A stretch of DNA of 41,340 nucleotides from Ruminococcus sp. AF46-10NS (lineage in GTDB: Bacteria; Bacillota; Clostridia; Lachnospirales; Lachnospiraceae). Positions 32,483-41,027 of the stretch are shown piece after piece. The notes beneath the pieces are model-generated. The model ran no database searches. It was not told the DNA's origin and saw only the letters and a program-made list of their open reading frames with translations. The stretch's first letter is position 1; each line of letters opens with the position of its first letter. The position numbers were made by a program, and so were the translations under genes. Where the stretch lies: assembly GCF_003474435.1 (NCBI RefSeq), contig NZ_QRNF01000029.1, positions 1 through 41,340 on the forward strand, written 5' to 3'.

Positions 32483-34087
32483 TTATTTATTATGCTTCAC
32501 CAGTGCTTTGAGGTCTTCTTCCGGTGTGGTAATAGGTGCAATACCATAATTTTCTACCAGAAAATTCAGAATATTAGGAGAAAGGAATGCCGGAAGAGAA
32601 GGACCAAGACGGATATTTTTGATACCCAGATGCAGGAGGGTTAACAGGATACATACTGCTTTCTGTTCATACCAGGAGAGTACGAAGGAAAGCGGAAGCT
32701 CATTTACAGAACATCCAAATGCATCTGCAAGTGCCACAGCAACCTGGATCGCACCATAAGCATCATTACACTGACCCATATCCATCAGTCGTGGCAGACC
32801 ACCGATCTCTCCCAGATCGAGATCATTGAAACGGAATTTTCCACATGCCAGGGTGAGGACAATACTGTCAGAAGGTGTCTGCTTCACAAATTCCGTATAA
32901 TAGTTTCGACCTGGCTTGGCACCGTCACAGCCGGCAACCAGGAAGAAATGGCGGATCGCGCCTGATTTTACAGCTTCTACCACAGTACCTGCATGGGACA
33001 GGATAGCTGCATGACCAAAACCGGTTGTCACTTTTTTACCACCGTTGATACCGGAGAACATCTGATCTTCTTTGTAACCACCCAGCTCCAGTGCTTTTTC
33101 AATAAGCGGTGTGAAATCTTTCTTCTCGTCAATATGAACAGCTCCCGGGAAGGCAACCACTTCTGTTGTAAATACTCTGTCAGCGTAGCTGCTTTTTGGA
33201 GGCATCAGACAGTTGGTAGTGTAGAGGATCGGGGCTGGAAGATGGTCAAACTCTTTCTGCTGATTCTGCCATGCGGTTCCGAAATTTCCTTTCAGGTGAG
33301 AGTATTTCTTTAAGAATGGATAGGCGTGGGCAGGGAGCATTTCACCATGCGTATAGATATTGATTCCTTTTCCCTCTGTCTGTTCAAGCAAAAGCTGAAG
33401 GTCTTTCAGGTCATGTCCGGTCACGACAATAAAAGGCCCTTTTTCTACTGTAAGTGTAACATCAGTTGGTTCTGGTGTTCCATAGGTTTCCGTATTTGCC
33501 TTATCAAGAAGTGCCATGCACTTCAGATTGATCTCTCCTGTTTTGAGTACTGTAGAAAGCAGTGATTCTGTGCTTTCTTCATAACCAATCTTAGATAATG
33601 CTTCGCAGAAGAACTGATTCACTTCGGCATCTTCATAATTCAGAACATTTGCATGATAGGCATAGGCAGCCATTCCGCGGATACCAAAGAGAATAAGAGA
33701 CTTCAAAGAGCGGATATCTTCATTGGCATTCCACAGCTGCTGAAGATCATATTCCTCTGCTCTGCTGTATGGAGCCTGACATTTGCTGCAGTCAGGAACC
33801 AGTCTTTCTTTTTCAGCTCTGACTTTTTGTATCATATTTTCGATTGATGCATTGTCAAAACTTACATTTGTAACTGTAGTAAACAGTCCTTCGATTATGA
33901 TCTGTCCGGTTCTTTTTGAAATAGTTTCCGTGCCATCGACAGCGTTTGCCAGACTGATCAATGCACCTGTCAGCTCGTCCTGTAATTTCGCTGTATCTGC
34001 TTTTTTTCCGCAGACACCGGCATTTCCCGTGCAGCCTGTACATCCGACGGTCTGTTCACACTGAAAACAAAACATTTTTTTATCCAT
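32483..34087 (-). CDS. hcp: Hybrid-cluster protein / hydroxylamine reductase
   Basis: A 534-residue Hcp, an enzyme with a 4Fe-4S cluster and the unusual 4Fe-2S-2O hybrid cluster. It is reported to reduce hydroxylamine and nitric oxide and to take part in S-nitrosylation control. The N-terminal cluster cysteines lie in MFCFQCEQTVGCTGC and GVCGK (Cys7, Cys10, Cys19 or 16, Cys26). Hybrid-cluster ligands appear in VTGHDLKDL (His), YTTNCLMPP, VAGCDGAK and LTLACGKFR. Length is normal. The ATG at 34087 has AAAGGAG upstream. It faces away from two Crp/Fnr regulators and the asrABC operon; HcpR-type Crp proteins controlling hcp are well known, so the neighbour is the likely NO-responsive regulator. 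Confidence 0.96.
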   Translation of the reverse strand: MDKKMFCFQCEQTVGCTGCTGNAGVCGKKADTAKLQDELTGALISLANAVDGTETISKRTGQIIIEGLFTTVTNVSFDNASIENMIQKVRAEKERLVPDCSKCQAPYSRAEEYDLQQLWNANEDIRSLKSLILFGIRGMAAYAYHANVLNYEDAEVNQFFCEALSKIGYEESTESLLSTVLKTGEINLKCMALLDKANTETYGTPEPTDVTLTVEKGPFIVVTGHDLKDLQLLLEQTEGKGINIYTHGEMLPAHAYPFLKKYSHLKGNFGTAWQNQQKEFDHLPAPILYTTNCLMPPKSSYADRVFTTEVVAFPGAVHIDEKKDFTPLIEKALELGGYKEDQMFSGINGGKKVTTGFGHAAILSHAGTVVEAVKSGAIRHFFLVAGCDGAKPGRNYYTEFVKQTPSDSIVLTLACGKFRFNDLDLGEIGGLPRLMDMGQCNDAYGAIQVAVALADAFGCSVNELPLSFVLSWYEQKAVCILLTLLHLGIKNIRLGPSLPAFLSPNILNFLVENYGIAPITTPEEDLKALVKHNK

Positions 34088-34165
34088 TATTGTATTCTCC
34101 TTTTATTCTGTGATTTTTCGAATGATCTTTCTTATTATTTTATCCTCGGCCGGTAATATTTATCC

Positions 34166-34193
34166 TTGGTTTCTGTTAGGAGTATAGTATAAT
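34166..34193 (+). promoter_or_regulatory. Predicted sigma-A promoter of the first crp-like gene
   Basis: The -35 box is TTGGTT (34166-34171) and the -10 box is TATAAT (34188-34193), with a 16-base spacer. The hcp start is 79 bases away on the other strand, so the two genes share this intergenic region. Confidence 0.6.
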
Positions 34194-34235
34194 AATTACA
34201 ACGTGTATGTTTGATTTCCAACAGGAGGATTAATT

Positions 34236-34928
34236 TTGAAAAAATATTTACCCATTTTAAGAACCAGTCCTTTCTTTAAAGGTCTTACTGATAATGAGAT
34301 ATTATCCATACTGCACTGTGTAAATGCAGCAACAATTTCCAGAAAACGGGATTCTTATATTTTCAGAGCCGGAGATTCTACCGAAGTAATGGGACTTGTG
34401 GTGGCAGGCTGTGTTCTTGTTATTCAGGAAGACCTCTGGGGACATCGGAATATTCTGTCAAAATGTCATGCAGGAGATTTTTTCGGTGAACCATATGCAG
34501 CAAGTCCGGGAGCTGTTCTGAATGTCAGTGTAGTAGCAGATGAGGATTGTGATATTATTTTATTAAATGTTCAAAGGCTTCTGGTTTCCTGCCCAACAAT
34601 ATGTGAGCATCATCAGAAGCTGATCCGTAACCTGGTCGGTGTCCTGGCAAATAAGATTCTGATTCTTAACGATAAGATCACACATGTGGGCAAACGAACG
34701 ACTAGGGATAAGCTGTTGTCTTATCTGTCGGCAGTATCCATCAGACAGGCATCGTTATCCTTTGACATTCCTTTTGACCGGCAGCAGCTGGCAGATTATC
34801 TTTGCATTGACCGTGCGGCAATGTCTGCGGAGATATCAAAGCTGCAAAAAGAAGGATTTATAAAAACAAATAGAAATCATTTTGAGCTGACTGTTTGTAA
34901 TGATACGGATTCAGGAATAAAAATGTGA
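34236..34928 (+). CDS. Crp/Fnr-family regulator 1 (HcpR-like position)
   Basis: A 230-residue Crp/Fnr-type protein. The cyclic-nucleotide-like barrel is at about residues 10-120 (FFKGLTDNEILSIL, IFRAGDSTEVMGLVVAG, CHAGDFFGEPYA). The dimer helix follows, and the winged helix is at about 150-218 (TTRDKLLSYLSAVS, DRQQLADYLCIDRAAMSAEI). The start codon is TTG, fixed by AGGAGG seven bases upstream. No FNR-type N-terminal cysteine cluster is present; cysteines are scattered (Cys28, Cys58, Cys79, Cys105). It is divergent from hcp, as expected for a regulator of nitrosative-stress genes. The Crp-type palindrome at 34925-34940 covers its stop codon and may be one of its targets. Confidence 0.9.
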   Translation: MKKYLPILRTSPFFKGLTDNEILSILHCVNAATISRKRDSYIFRAGDSTEVMGLVVAGCVLVIQEDLWGHRNILSKCHAGDFFGEPYAASPGAVLNVSVVADEDCDIILLNVQRLLVSCPTICEHHQKLIRNLVGVLANKILILNDKITHVGKRTTRDKLLSYLSAVSIRQASLSFDIPFDRQQLADYLCIDRAAMSAEISKLQKEGFIKTNRNHFELTVCNDTDSGIKM

Positions 34929-34967
34929 TATACATCACGGAAAACGATAAACTTTTTCATTATAATA
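34925..34967 (+). promoter_or_regulatory. Crp-type operator at -41.5 and -10 box for the second crp-like gene
   Basis: TGTGAT-ATAC-ATCACG (34925-34940) is a near-perfect match to the Crp/Fnr dyad TGTGA-N6-TCACA and overlaps the crp1 stop codon. The TATAAT at 34962-34967 has no recognisable -35 box. With a start near 34974, the operator centre falls at -41.5, the class II activator position. Activation of crp2 by a Crp/Fnr protein is therefore a specific prediction. Confidence 0.65.
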
Positions 34968-35037
34968 CAAAAGGAATGCGAGACAAGAGTAGTTTATTAT
35001 CAGAAACTGCAAAAGCTATACCAGTGAGGTTGATACA

Positions 35038-35727
35038 ATGGGACAGATAACACTCAGGGAACTGGAGAAGATGGATTTTTTTAAAGAAATACCAAAGGAT
35101 ATTCTGCAGAACCTGCTTAATGAAAGTGAAGTTGTTTCTTATAAGAAAAAAGAAGTGATTTTTCATTCACGCAGCAGAACCAAAACAGTATATTTTGTGT
35201 ATTCCGGCGAAGTGATGCTTTATAATCTGACCAAGCATGGAAATCGAAAGGTGATTTTTATCCTGGGAAAAGGACGGCTTTTAAATCAGAGCATTGTAAG
35301 CAAAAAGCCGAATGCACTTTTTTGTGAGGCTGCCTGTCCGGTGCAGGTGATAGAAATTGCAGAAAAACAGTTTCTTCAGCTTATGGAACAGAGCCATGCT
35401 TTGACAAGATCTGTTCTGAGAGAGTATGAGAGAAATCTCTGGCGAATGGGGCACCAGCTAAAGAATACGACCGGAAACATGCAGATGGAGCGAAAAATAG
35501 CTGCAAAATTATGGAAGCTCGGTCGTGATTTTGGCGTAGATACGGAAGACGGGGTGATGATAGATATTGATCTTACCATTACCCTGATGGCTGATCTGGT
35601 TGGTGCACCAAGGGAAAATGTATCTCGTGCCTGTAAGGTTCTTACGGACAGAGGTCTGATCTGTTATGGCAATAAGCGATTTATTCTGATAGATTTTGAT
35701 GGTCTTGCAAAATTTTATAAAATGTGA
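35038..35727 (+). CDS. Crp/Fnr-family regulator 2, upstream of the sulfite reductase operon
   Basis: A 229-residue Crp/Fnr-type protein beginning MGQITLRELEKMDFFKEIPK. The N-terminal barrel is at about residues 10-120 (HSRSRTKTVYFVYSGEVMLY, NRKVIFILGKGRLLNQSI). The dimer helix follows, and the winged helix (about 150-220) includes LTITLMADLVGAPRENVSRA. The VGAPRENVSR element is typical of Crp-type recognition helices. It lacks a CxxC-type Fe-S cluster but has Cys106 and Cys110 close together (FCEAACPVQ). The stop lies 20 bases before the asrA start, so it is the first gene of the asr transcript and probably its regulator. Confidence 0.9.
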   Translation: MGQITLRELEKMDFFKEIPKDILQNLLNESEVVSYKKKEVIFHSRSRTKTVYFVYSGEVMLYNLTKHGNRKVIFILGKGRLLNQSIVSKKPNALFCEAACPVQVIEIAEKQFLQLMEQSHALTRSVLREYERNLWRMGHQLKNTTGNMQMERKIAAKLWKLGRDFGVDTEDGVMIDIDLTITLMADLVGAPRENVSRACKVLTDRGLICYGNKRFILIDFDGLAKFYKM

Positions 35728-35747
35728 TTATGAGAAAGGGGTATCTG

Positions 35748-36745
35748 ATGGGAAAACGAGTCAGCAGTGATGAGATGCAGAATATTTTTGAAATTTTGCA
35801 GAAATCCTATGATGTGTATGGACCGAAAATTTACCAGGGGACAGGATGCTTTTCAGATACAGATGTAGTTCGTTATGGTCTGCTGAACAGCTGGGAAGAG
35901 ATTGTCTGGAATCAGAAGTCGGATTATAGCTTTAAGGAGGTACTGCTTCCGATTTCAGAGACGATTCTTTATTTTACGGAGAATGAGATGAAAACAGCAG
36001 ACGGAGCAGCAAGACAGCGGTTGATTTTCTTAAAAAGCTGTGATTTTCATGCCCTGAAACGCCTGGACGACATGTATTTGAAAAATGGTGTAGAGGATTA
36101 TTATTACAGAAGAATGCGGGAAAATACAGTTTTTGCTGTGATGGGGTGTAAGGAATCCGGAAAAAATTGTTTTTGCGTAAGTATGGGAACGAATCGTTGT
36201 GAAGAATATGATATGTATATTTTTCAGGATGAAAATGGATGTTACATGGAGCTGAAATGCAGAGAACTGGAAGAATTATTATGGGATTATGGACAGAATG
36301 TTCAGGAGAAACCGATTTTTGTGGAAAATAATGAGGTTCATGTAGAGGTTCCGGAAAAACTTCCAAATATAATTCACCAGGATTCCATGTGGCAGGAATA
36401 TGGCAGTCGATGTATTGGTTGTGGACGCTGTAATTTTGTCTGTCCTACGTGTACCTGTTTTACTATGCAGGATATTTTTTATAAAGATAATCCAAAGGCC
36501 GGAGAGCGTCGTCGTGTATGGCTTCCTGCCAGGTAGATGGATATTCTGATATTGCCGGAGGACACAGCTTCCGCCAAAGTCAGGGTGAAAGAATGCGTTT
36601 TAAGGTATTACATAAAATTTCAGATCATAAGAAAAGATTCGGATATCATATGTGCGTCGGCTGCGGACGTTGTGAAAATGTCTGTCCGGAGTATATTTCC
36701 TATATTGCATGTCTTCAGAAACTGAAAGAAAAGGAGGGAAAGTGA
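35748..36745 (+). CDS. asrA: Anaerobic sulfite reductase subunit A, with a -1 frameshift in the given sequence
   Basis: The iron-sulfur electron-transfer subunit of the AsrABC sulfite reductase, about 332 residues once joined. The start at 35748 (AAAGGGG site) gives MGKRVSSDEMQNIFEIL. Conserved parts are FLKSCDFHALKRLDDMYL, the first 4Fe-4S motif CIGCGRCNFVCPTCTC and, in the shifted frame, ASCQVDGYSDIAGGHSFR, the second cluster CVGCGRCENVCPEY and the end KLKEKEGK. The frame breaks after RRRVW at 36530-36531. GG instead of GGG explains it, and one extra G restores RRRVWASCQVDGY. The rest of the operon is intact, so I suspect a consensus error, although a true loss of AsrA is possible. Confidence 0.85.
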
Positions 36746-36746
36746 G

Positions 36747-37535
36747 ATGACGAATGAATATATTCCTTTCTTATCTAAGATAAAAGAAATCGTGAAGCAT
36801 ACAGAGACAGAATATACATTCCGTATGACATATGTGGGTGAAGTAAGACCGGGACAGTTTTTTGAAGTTTCTATTCCTAAATATGGTGAGGCACCGATTT
36901 CTGTCAGTGGCATAGGAGAAGATTATGTCGACCTGACCATACGTAAGGTTGGTAAGGTGACCGGAGAGATTTTTGAATTGAATGAGGGAAGCAGTTTTTT
37001 TATGCGTGGCCCGTATGGAAATGGTTTTGAGAAGGAGAATTATCAGGGAAAAGAACTGATCGTGGTAGCTGGTGGAACAGGAGTATCTCCTGTGAGAGGA
37101 GTGATCAGTTACTTCGGTGAGCATCAGGATGAAGTGAAAAAATTACACACGATCCTTGGGTTTAAATCGCCGTCAGATATTTTGTTCCGTGAGGATCTGA
37201 AGATCTGGGAACAGCAGATGGAGCTGATCCTGACGGTGGATTCCGCTGATGACGATTCTTATAGGACAGGACTTGTTACAAAATATATTCCGGAACTTGA
37301 GCTTGATAATATCCATGAGACTGCAGCTATTGTTGTCGGCCCCCCAGTCATGATGAAATTTGCAGTAGCAGAGCTTTTAAAGCTGGGAATGAAGGAAGAA
37401 CAGATCTGGATATCTCAGGAGAGAAAAATGTGCTGTGGACTTGGTAAATGCGGACATTGTCGAATGAATGATACATATATTTGTCTGGATGGTCCGGTAT
37501 TCTGTTATTCAGAAGGTAAAAAACTGTTTGATTAG
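36747..37535 (+). CDS. asrB: Anaerobic sulfite reductase subunit B
   Basis: A 262-residue FAD/NAD(P)H-binding subunit of the ferredoxin reductase fold. It passes electrons from NADH to AsrA/AsrC for reduction of sulfite to sulfide. The FAD-binding beta barrel spans about residues 8-95 (PGQFFEVSIPKYGEAPISVS). The nucleotide-binding part starts LIVVAGGTGVSPVRGVISYF (about 110-129). At the C-terminus CCGLGKCGHCRMNDTYIC forms a 2Fe-2S site, as in PyrK-type proteins. The start is one base after the asrA stop codon, with GGAGGG upstream, so translation is coupled. Length is normal. Confidence 0.95.
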   Translation: MTNEYIPFLSKIKEIVKHTETEYTFRMTYVGEVRPGQFFEVSIPKYGEAPISVSGIGEDYVDLTIRKVGKVTGEIFELNEGSSFFMRGPYGNGFEKENYQGKELIVVAGGTGVSPVRGVISYFGEHQDEVKKLHTILGFKSPSDILFREDLKIWEQQMELILTVDSADDDSYRTGLVTKYIPELELDNIHETAAIVVGPPVMMKFAVAELLKLGMKEEQIWISQERKMCCGLGKCGHCRMNDTYICLDGPVFCYSEGKKLFD

Positions 37536-37550
37536 GGGGAGGAAATTGTA

Positions 37551-38516
37551 ATGGATATCAATACAAAGAAACTGAAGAAAAATGCCTTCCGTGTATCAAA
37601 GGTCCGTGGGCTTACGGCTTCCAGAGTGCGTGTTCCGGGAGGGTGCTGTAATGCAGATGTTATGCAGCAGGTGGTGGATATTGCCAGAAAATATGGAAAC
37701 GGACAGATCCATGTTACCACTCGTCAGGGATTCGAAATTGAAGGAATCCATATGGAAGATATGGATAAAGTTAATGAGATGCTTCAACCGATCATTGATA
37801 ATCTTCAGATCAATCAAAATGAGGCAGGTACCGGGTATTCAGCATCAGGAACCAGAAATGTCTGTGCATGTATCGGAAACAGAGTCTGTCCTTTTGGAAA
37901 TTATAATACAGCAGCTTTTGCGAAGAGAATCGAAAAGGCTATATTTCCTAATGATCTTCATTTTAAAATTGCACTTACAGGTTGTGCCAATGACTGTATC
38001 AAAGCAAGAATGCACGATTTTGGAATTATCGGTATGACAGAGCCACAATATGACCCTGATCGTTGTGTATCCTGTGGCGCCTGTGTAAAAGGCTGTGATA
38101 AGCTTTCGGTGGATGCGTTAAAGATGGATAATTACAGAATCGTGCGCAATGAAGAAAAATGCGTAGGCTGTGGAGTATGTGTGACAAAATGTCCTACCAG
38201 AGCATGGACCAGAAGTGAAAAAAAATATTATCGTCTGACACTTATGGGACGAACTGGAAAGAAAAATCCACGTCTGGGAGAAGATTTTTTGATCTGGGCA
38301 GATGAAGACACTATCGTCAAGGTTATCCTGAACACCTATAAATTTGTAAAAAAATATATTGATCCAAATGCGCCTGGCGGCAAAGAACATGTGGGATATA
38401 TTATTGACCGTGTAGGGTTTGCAGAATATAAAAGGTGGGCGTTGGATGGTGTAGTACTTCCGCAGGAAACGATAGTGAAAGATAATATTTACTGGAGCGG
38501 AATACATTACAGATAA
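37551..38516 (+). CDS. asrC: Anaerobic sulfite reductase subunit C (siroheme)
   Basis: A 321-residue catalytic subunit that reduces sulfite to sulfide at a coupled siroheme/4Fe-4S centre. The siroheme-cluster cysteines are in CACIGNRVCPFGN and ALTGCANDCIKARMHDFG. Two extra ferredoxin-like 4Fe-4S motifs follow, CVSCGACVKGC (about residues 175-185) and CVGCGVCVTKC (about 204-214). The N-terminal sulfite reductase half-domain holds GQIHVTTRQGFEIEGI. A GGGGGAGG site precedes the ATG, 15 bases after asrB. It is the last gene of the operon, and a terminator lies at 38641. The enzyme supports sulfite detoxification or respiration in the anaerobic gut. Confidence 0.96.
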   Translation: MDINTKKLKKNAFRVSKVRGLTASRVRVPGGCCNADVMQQVVDIARKYGNGQIHVTTRQGFEIEGIHMEDMDKVNEMLQPIIDNLQINQNEAGTGYSASGTRNVCACIGNRVCPFGNYNTAAFAKRIEKAIFPNDLHFKIALTGCANDCIKARMHDFGIIGMTEPQYDPDRCVSCGACVKGCDKLSVDALKMDNYRIVRNEEKCVGCGVCVTKCPTRAWTRSEKKYYRLTLMGRTGKKNPRLGEDFLIWADEDTIVKVILNTYKFVKKYIDPNAPGGKEHVGYIIDRVGFAEYKRWALDGVVLPQETIVKDNIYWSGIHYR

Positions 38517-38640
38517 TTATAAATAAGATAATTCCAATATAAGGAATTTTGCAAAAGAAGGTTGAACGGAAAAAATTGCCTGTCTAAAATGATGCTATTG
38601 TTATAAGCTTTCTTAAGTGATATACCGAATATACACAGGG

Positions 38641-38688
38641 AAAGAAACCATGTGAAATTACAGTTTTGTTTTCACATGGTTTCTTTTA
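38641..38688 (+). terminator. Terminator of the asr operon
   Basis: Perfect 17-base arms (38641-38657 and 38670-38686; core ACCATGTGAAA / TTTCACATGGT) are followed by T-rich sequence. The A-run on the left means it could work in both directions. The 124 bases between asrC and this hairpin show nothing else. Confidence 0.85.
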
Positions 38689-38708
38689 TATAAAGAGGTT
38701 AGTTCACA

Positions 38709-38843
38709 CTAACAGAAGAGGGCGAATTGCTTTTGCAACCGTCGATCTTTCTTTACCAGGAATCCACACGATGGTATTATGGTATGTATAAAGAATCTAT
38801 GAAACCAGTTATTGAAAAACAGGAGGATAAAAATGATCATTAG
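38709..38843 (+). other. Unrecognised C-terminal coding scrap before the GNAT gene
   Basis: An open frame of 44 residues without a start codon reads LTEEGELLLQPSIFLYQEST, then RWYYGMYKESMKPVIEKQED, and ends at TAG inside the GNAT start. It looks like the tail of a soluble protein. I do not recognise the family. It is preceded by a small hairpin, GTTAGT-TCAC-ACTAAC. Confidence 0.3.
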
Positions 38844-39303
38844 AAAAGCAGAAGAAAAAGATATTCCGAGAATCCTGGAATTGTTAGGGCAGGTGCTGCA
38901 GATCCATGCAGATATACGGCCGGATATTTTTATTCCGAACACAACAAAATATACGGCAGGCGAATTGACAGAGCTTTTGAAAGATGAAGAAAGGCCGATA
39001 TATGCAGCAGTGGATGAGGATGATGTTTGTGTGGGGTATGCATTCTGTCAATTACAGGAGCAGCCTTTTTCAAATAATATGGTGCCATTTAAGTCCCTTT
39101 TTATTGATGACCTGTGTGTTGACAGGGAGGCACGAGGCCAGCATATTGGGGAAAGCTTGTTTGAATATGTAAAAAACGAAGCAAAGCAGCTGGGATGCTA
39201 TGAAGTAACATTGAATGTATGGGCAGGTAATATTTCAGCAGAAAAATTTTATGAGAAAATGGGAATGCGGACAAAAGAAAGGCAGCTGGAATATATATTA
39301 TAA
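38833..39303 (+). CDS. GNAT-family N-acetyltransferase
   Basis: A 156-residue GNAT acetyltransferase from the ATG at 38833, chosen because CAGGAGGA lies about 6 bases upstream and the protein then starts MIIRKAEEKDIPRILEL like the family. The acetyl-CoA binding motif A is FIDDLCVDREARGQHIGESL (about residues 91-110; the pyrophosphate loop RGQHIG replaces the usual R/QxxGxG/A). Motif B follows as VTLNVWAGNISAEKFYEKMG. It transfers acetyl from acetyl-CoA to an amine; the target (small molecule or protein) is unknown. Confidence 0.88.
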   Translation: MIIRKAEEKDIPRILELLGQVLQIHADIRPDIFIPNTTKYTAGELTELLKDEERPIYAAVDEDDVCVGYAFCQLQEQPFSNNMVPFKSLFIDDLCVDREARGQHIGESLFEYVKNEAKQLGCYEVTLNVWAGNISAEKFYEKMGMRTKERQLEYIL

Positions 39304-39671
39304 GGCGGTTCGCTTGTTCAGGGAAAATTTATTTCATAAAGTGCGGCATCTGCACAGCACATGAGCTGTGAACGGCTGGATGCAAATGGAATCATATTAG
39401 AGAGAATACTGAAAAAACCTCGCGGTTTTGTAAGGTATATGATATACTGTTCCCTATAAGTAAATAGCTTATGGGAATTCACTGAGGAACTGAGTAGTGC
39501 TGCAAAACCGGTCCTGGACAGATGAGAATTTCCTTCCACTCAATGACAGGATGGAGCTGTATTTTGAGGACTTCGATATGGACGGATTGCCTGCGAAAGA
39601 TGAGTCAGTCAGGCATTTTGTCAGATATGCCACAGGATTATAAATTCTAAGAACTAAGGAAGAACTGTTGT
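39304..39671. other. Gap of decayed coding fragments between the GNAT and MATE genes
   Basis: Pieces in different frames look coding but broken: ERLDANGIILERILKKPRGF near 39373-39435, and NDRMELYFEDFDMDGLPA then KDESVRHFVRYATGL ending at TAA 39640-39642. I do not recognise them. No promoter or RNA is obvious; the ribosome site of the MATE gene (AAGGAAG) is at the end. Confidence 0.35.
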
Positions 39672-41027
39672 ATGTTAAATAAAAAAGATTTCTTGAAATA
39701 TGCATCAAAATTAGCATTTCCGATCATGATCCAAAATCTGATCGGAACACTGGTAAATGTTGCTGATACCGTAATGCTGGGATATGTAAGCCAGACTGCC
39801 ATGTCGGCTTCGTCCCTTGCCAACCAGTATACATTTATTCTTTTCTGTTTATATTACGGCATGGCCACAGGTACCTCGGTTTTGTGTGCCCAGTACTGGG
39901 GAAAGGGGGATAAAAAGACAGTAGAAAAGATTCTCGGCCTGGCAGAGAGGATCTCGCTGATCGTTTCTCTTGTATTTTTCGTTATCTCCTTTTCCATGCC
40001 GACTACGATCATGAAGATTTTCACAAACAGTCCGGATACTATTGCCGCCGGCAGTGAGTATTTGAAGGTAATCTCATTTTCCTTTATGTTTATGGGATTC
40101 TCTCAGGTTTTTATGAGTGCTCTTCGAAGTGTCGGAAAAATAATGCTGCCTTCTGTTACATACATTGTATCTCTTTGTGTCAATGTGCTTTGTAATGCCT
40201 CCTTTATCTTTGGATTGTTTGGACTTCCAAAGCTTGGCGTTACAGGTGTTGCCCTTGGTACTGTTATTGCCAGAATCGCAGAGGTATTGATTTGTCTCAT
40301 CTATTCATTAAACAGCTCCGATGTCAGATTCCGGATAAAATATTTCTTTGCAAAATCAGGTATTCTGTTTCGGGACTTTATGAAAATTGCCTCTCCGGCT
40401 GTAATAAATGATGTTGTCTGGAGCTTTGCCAGCTCAGCATTTGCAGCGATCCTTGGACATATTGGCGATGATATGGTTGCCGCAAATGCTGTTGCTGTTA
40501 TGGTGGTAAACATTGGTGCCATTGCCTGTCGCGGCTTTGCCAACGCTACTACCATCATTATCAGCCAGGAGCTTGGTAAAGACCATAAGGATACAGCAAG
40601 AGAATATGGGAAACGTATGCTGATAATAACAATTATCGTAAGTCTGATCGGATGTGCCATTATTTTGGCGGTCCGTCCTATGATACTTGATTTCTACCGG
40701 GATAAACTGACAGAGACAGCCATTTATTATCTTGGCATTTTTATAGTTATGACCACCTGGCGTCTTGTGGGAGAGGGTATCAATACCTGTCTTATATGTG
40801 GCTGCTTCAGAGGTGGTGGTGATTCCAGGTTTGGAATGATCGTGGATTCCATATTTATGTGGCTTGTTGCAGTTCCTCTTACTTTCCTTGCAGCATATGT
40901 TTTAAAACTGCCGCCTGTCTGGGTATACTTTATAATGACCCTGGATGAATTCGAAAAAATGCCTGTGGTATTCATCCACTATTTCAGAAATAAGTGGCTT
41001 ACGAATATTACCAGAGATTTTGACTGA
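39672..41027 (+). CDS. MATE-family efflux transporter
   Basis: A 451-residue, apparently complete MATE exporter with about 12 hydrophobic segments. First half: KLAFPIMIQNLIGTLVNVAD (about residues 13-32) and GMATGTSVLCAQYWGKGD (about 63-80). The second half starts near residue 240 with MKIASPAVINDVVWSFASSA, then HIGDDMVAANAVAVMVVNIG and SQELGKDHKDTAREYGKRML. The C-terminus FEKMPVVFIHYFRNKWLTNI is typical of this subgroup. The fragment at 3532-3897 is a relic of the same subgroup. Monocistronic. The substrate is unknown. Confidence 0.92.
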   Translation: MLNKKDFLKYASKLAFPIMIQNLIGTLVNVADTVMLGYVSQTAMSASSLANQYTFILFCLYYGMATGTSVLCAQYWGKGDKKTVEKILGLAERISLIVSLVFFVISFSMPTTIMKIFTNSPDTIAAGSEYLKVISFSFMFMGFSQVFMSALRSVGKIMLPSVTYIVSLCVNVLCNASFIFGLFGLPKLGVTGVALGTVIARIAEVLICLIYSLNSSDVRFRIKYFFAKSGILFRDFMKIASPAVINDVVWSFASSAFAAILGHIGDDMVAANAVAVMVVNIGAIACRGFANATTIIISQELGKDHKDTAREYGKRMLIITIIVSLIGCAIILAVRPMILDFYRDKLTETAIYYLGIFIVMTTWRLVGEGINTCLICGCFRGGGDSRFGMIVDSIFMWLVAVPLTFLAAYVLKLPPVWVYFIMTLDEFEKMPVVFIHYFRNKWLTNITRDFD

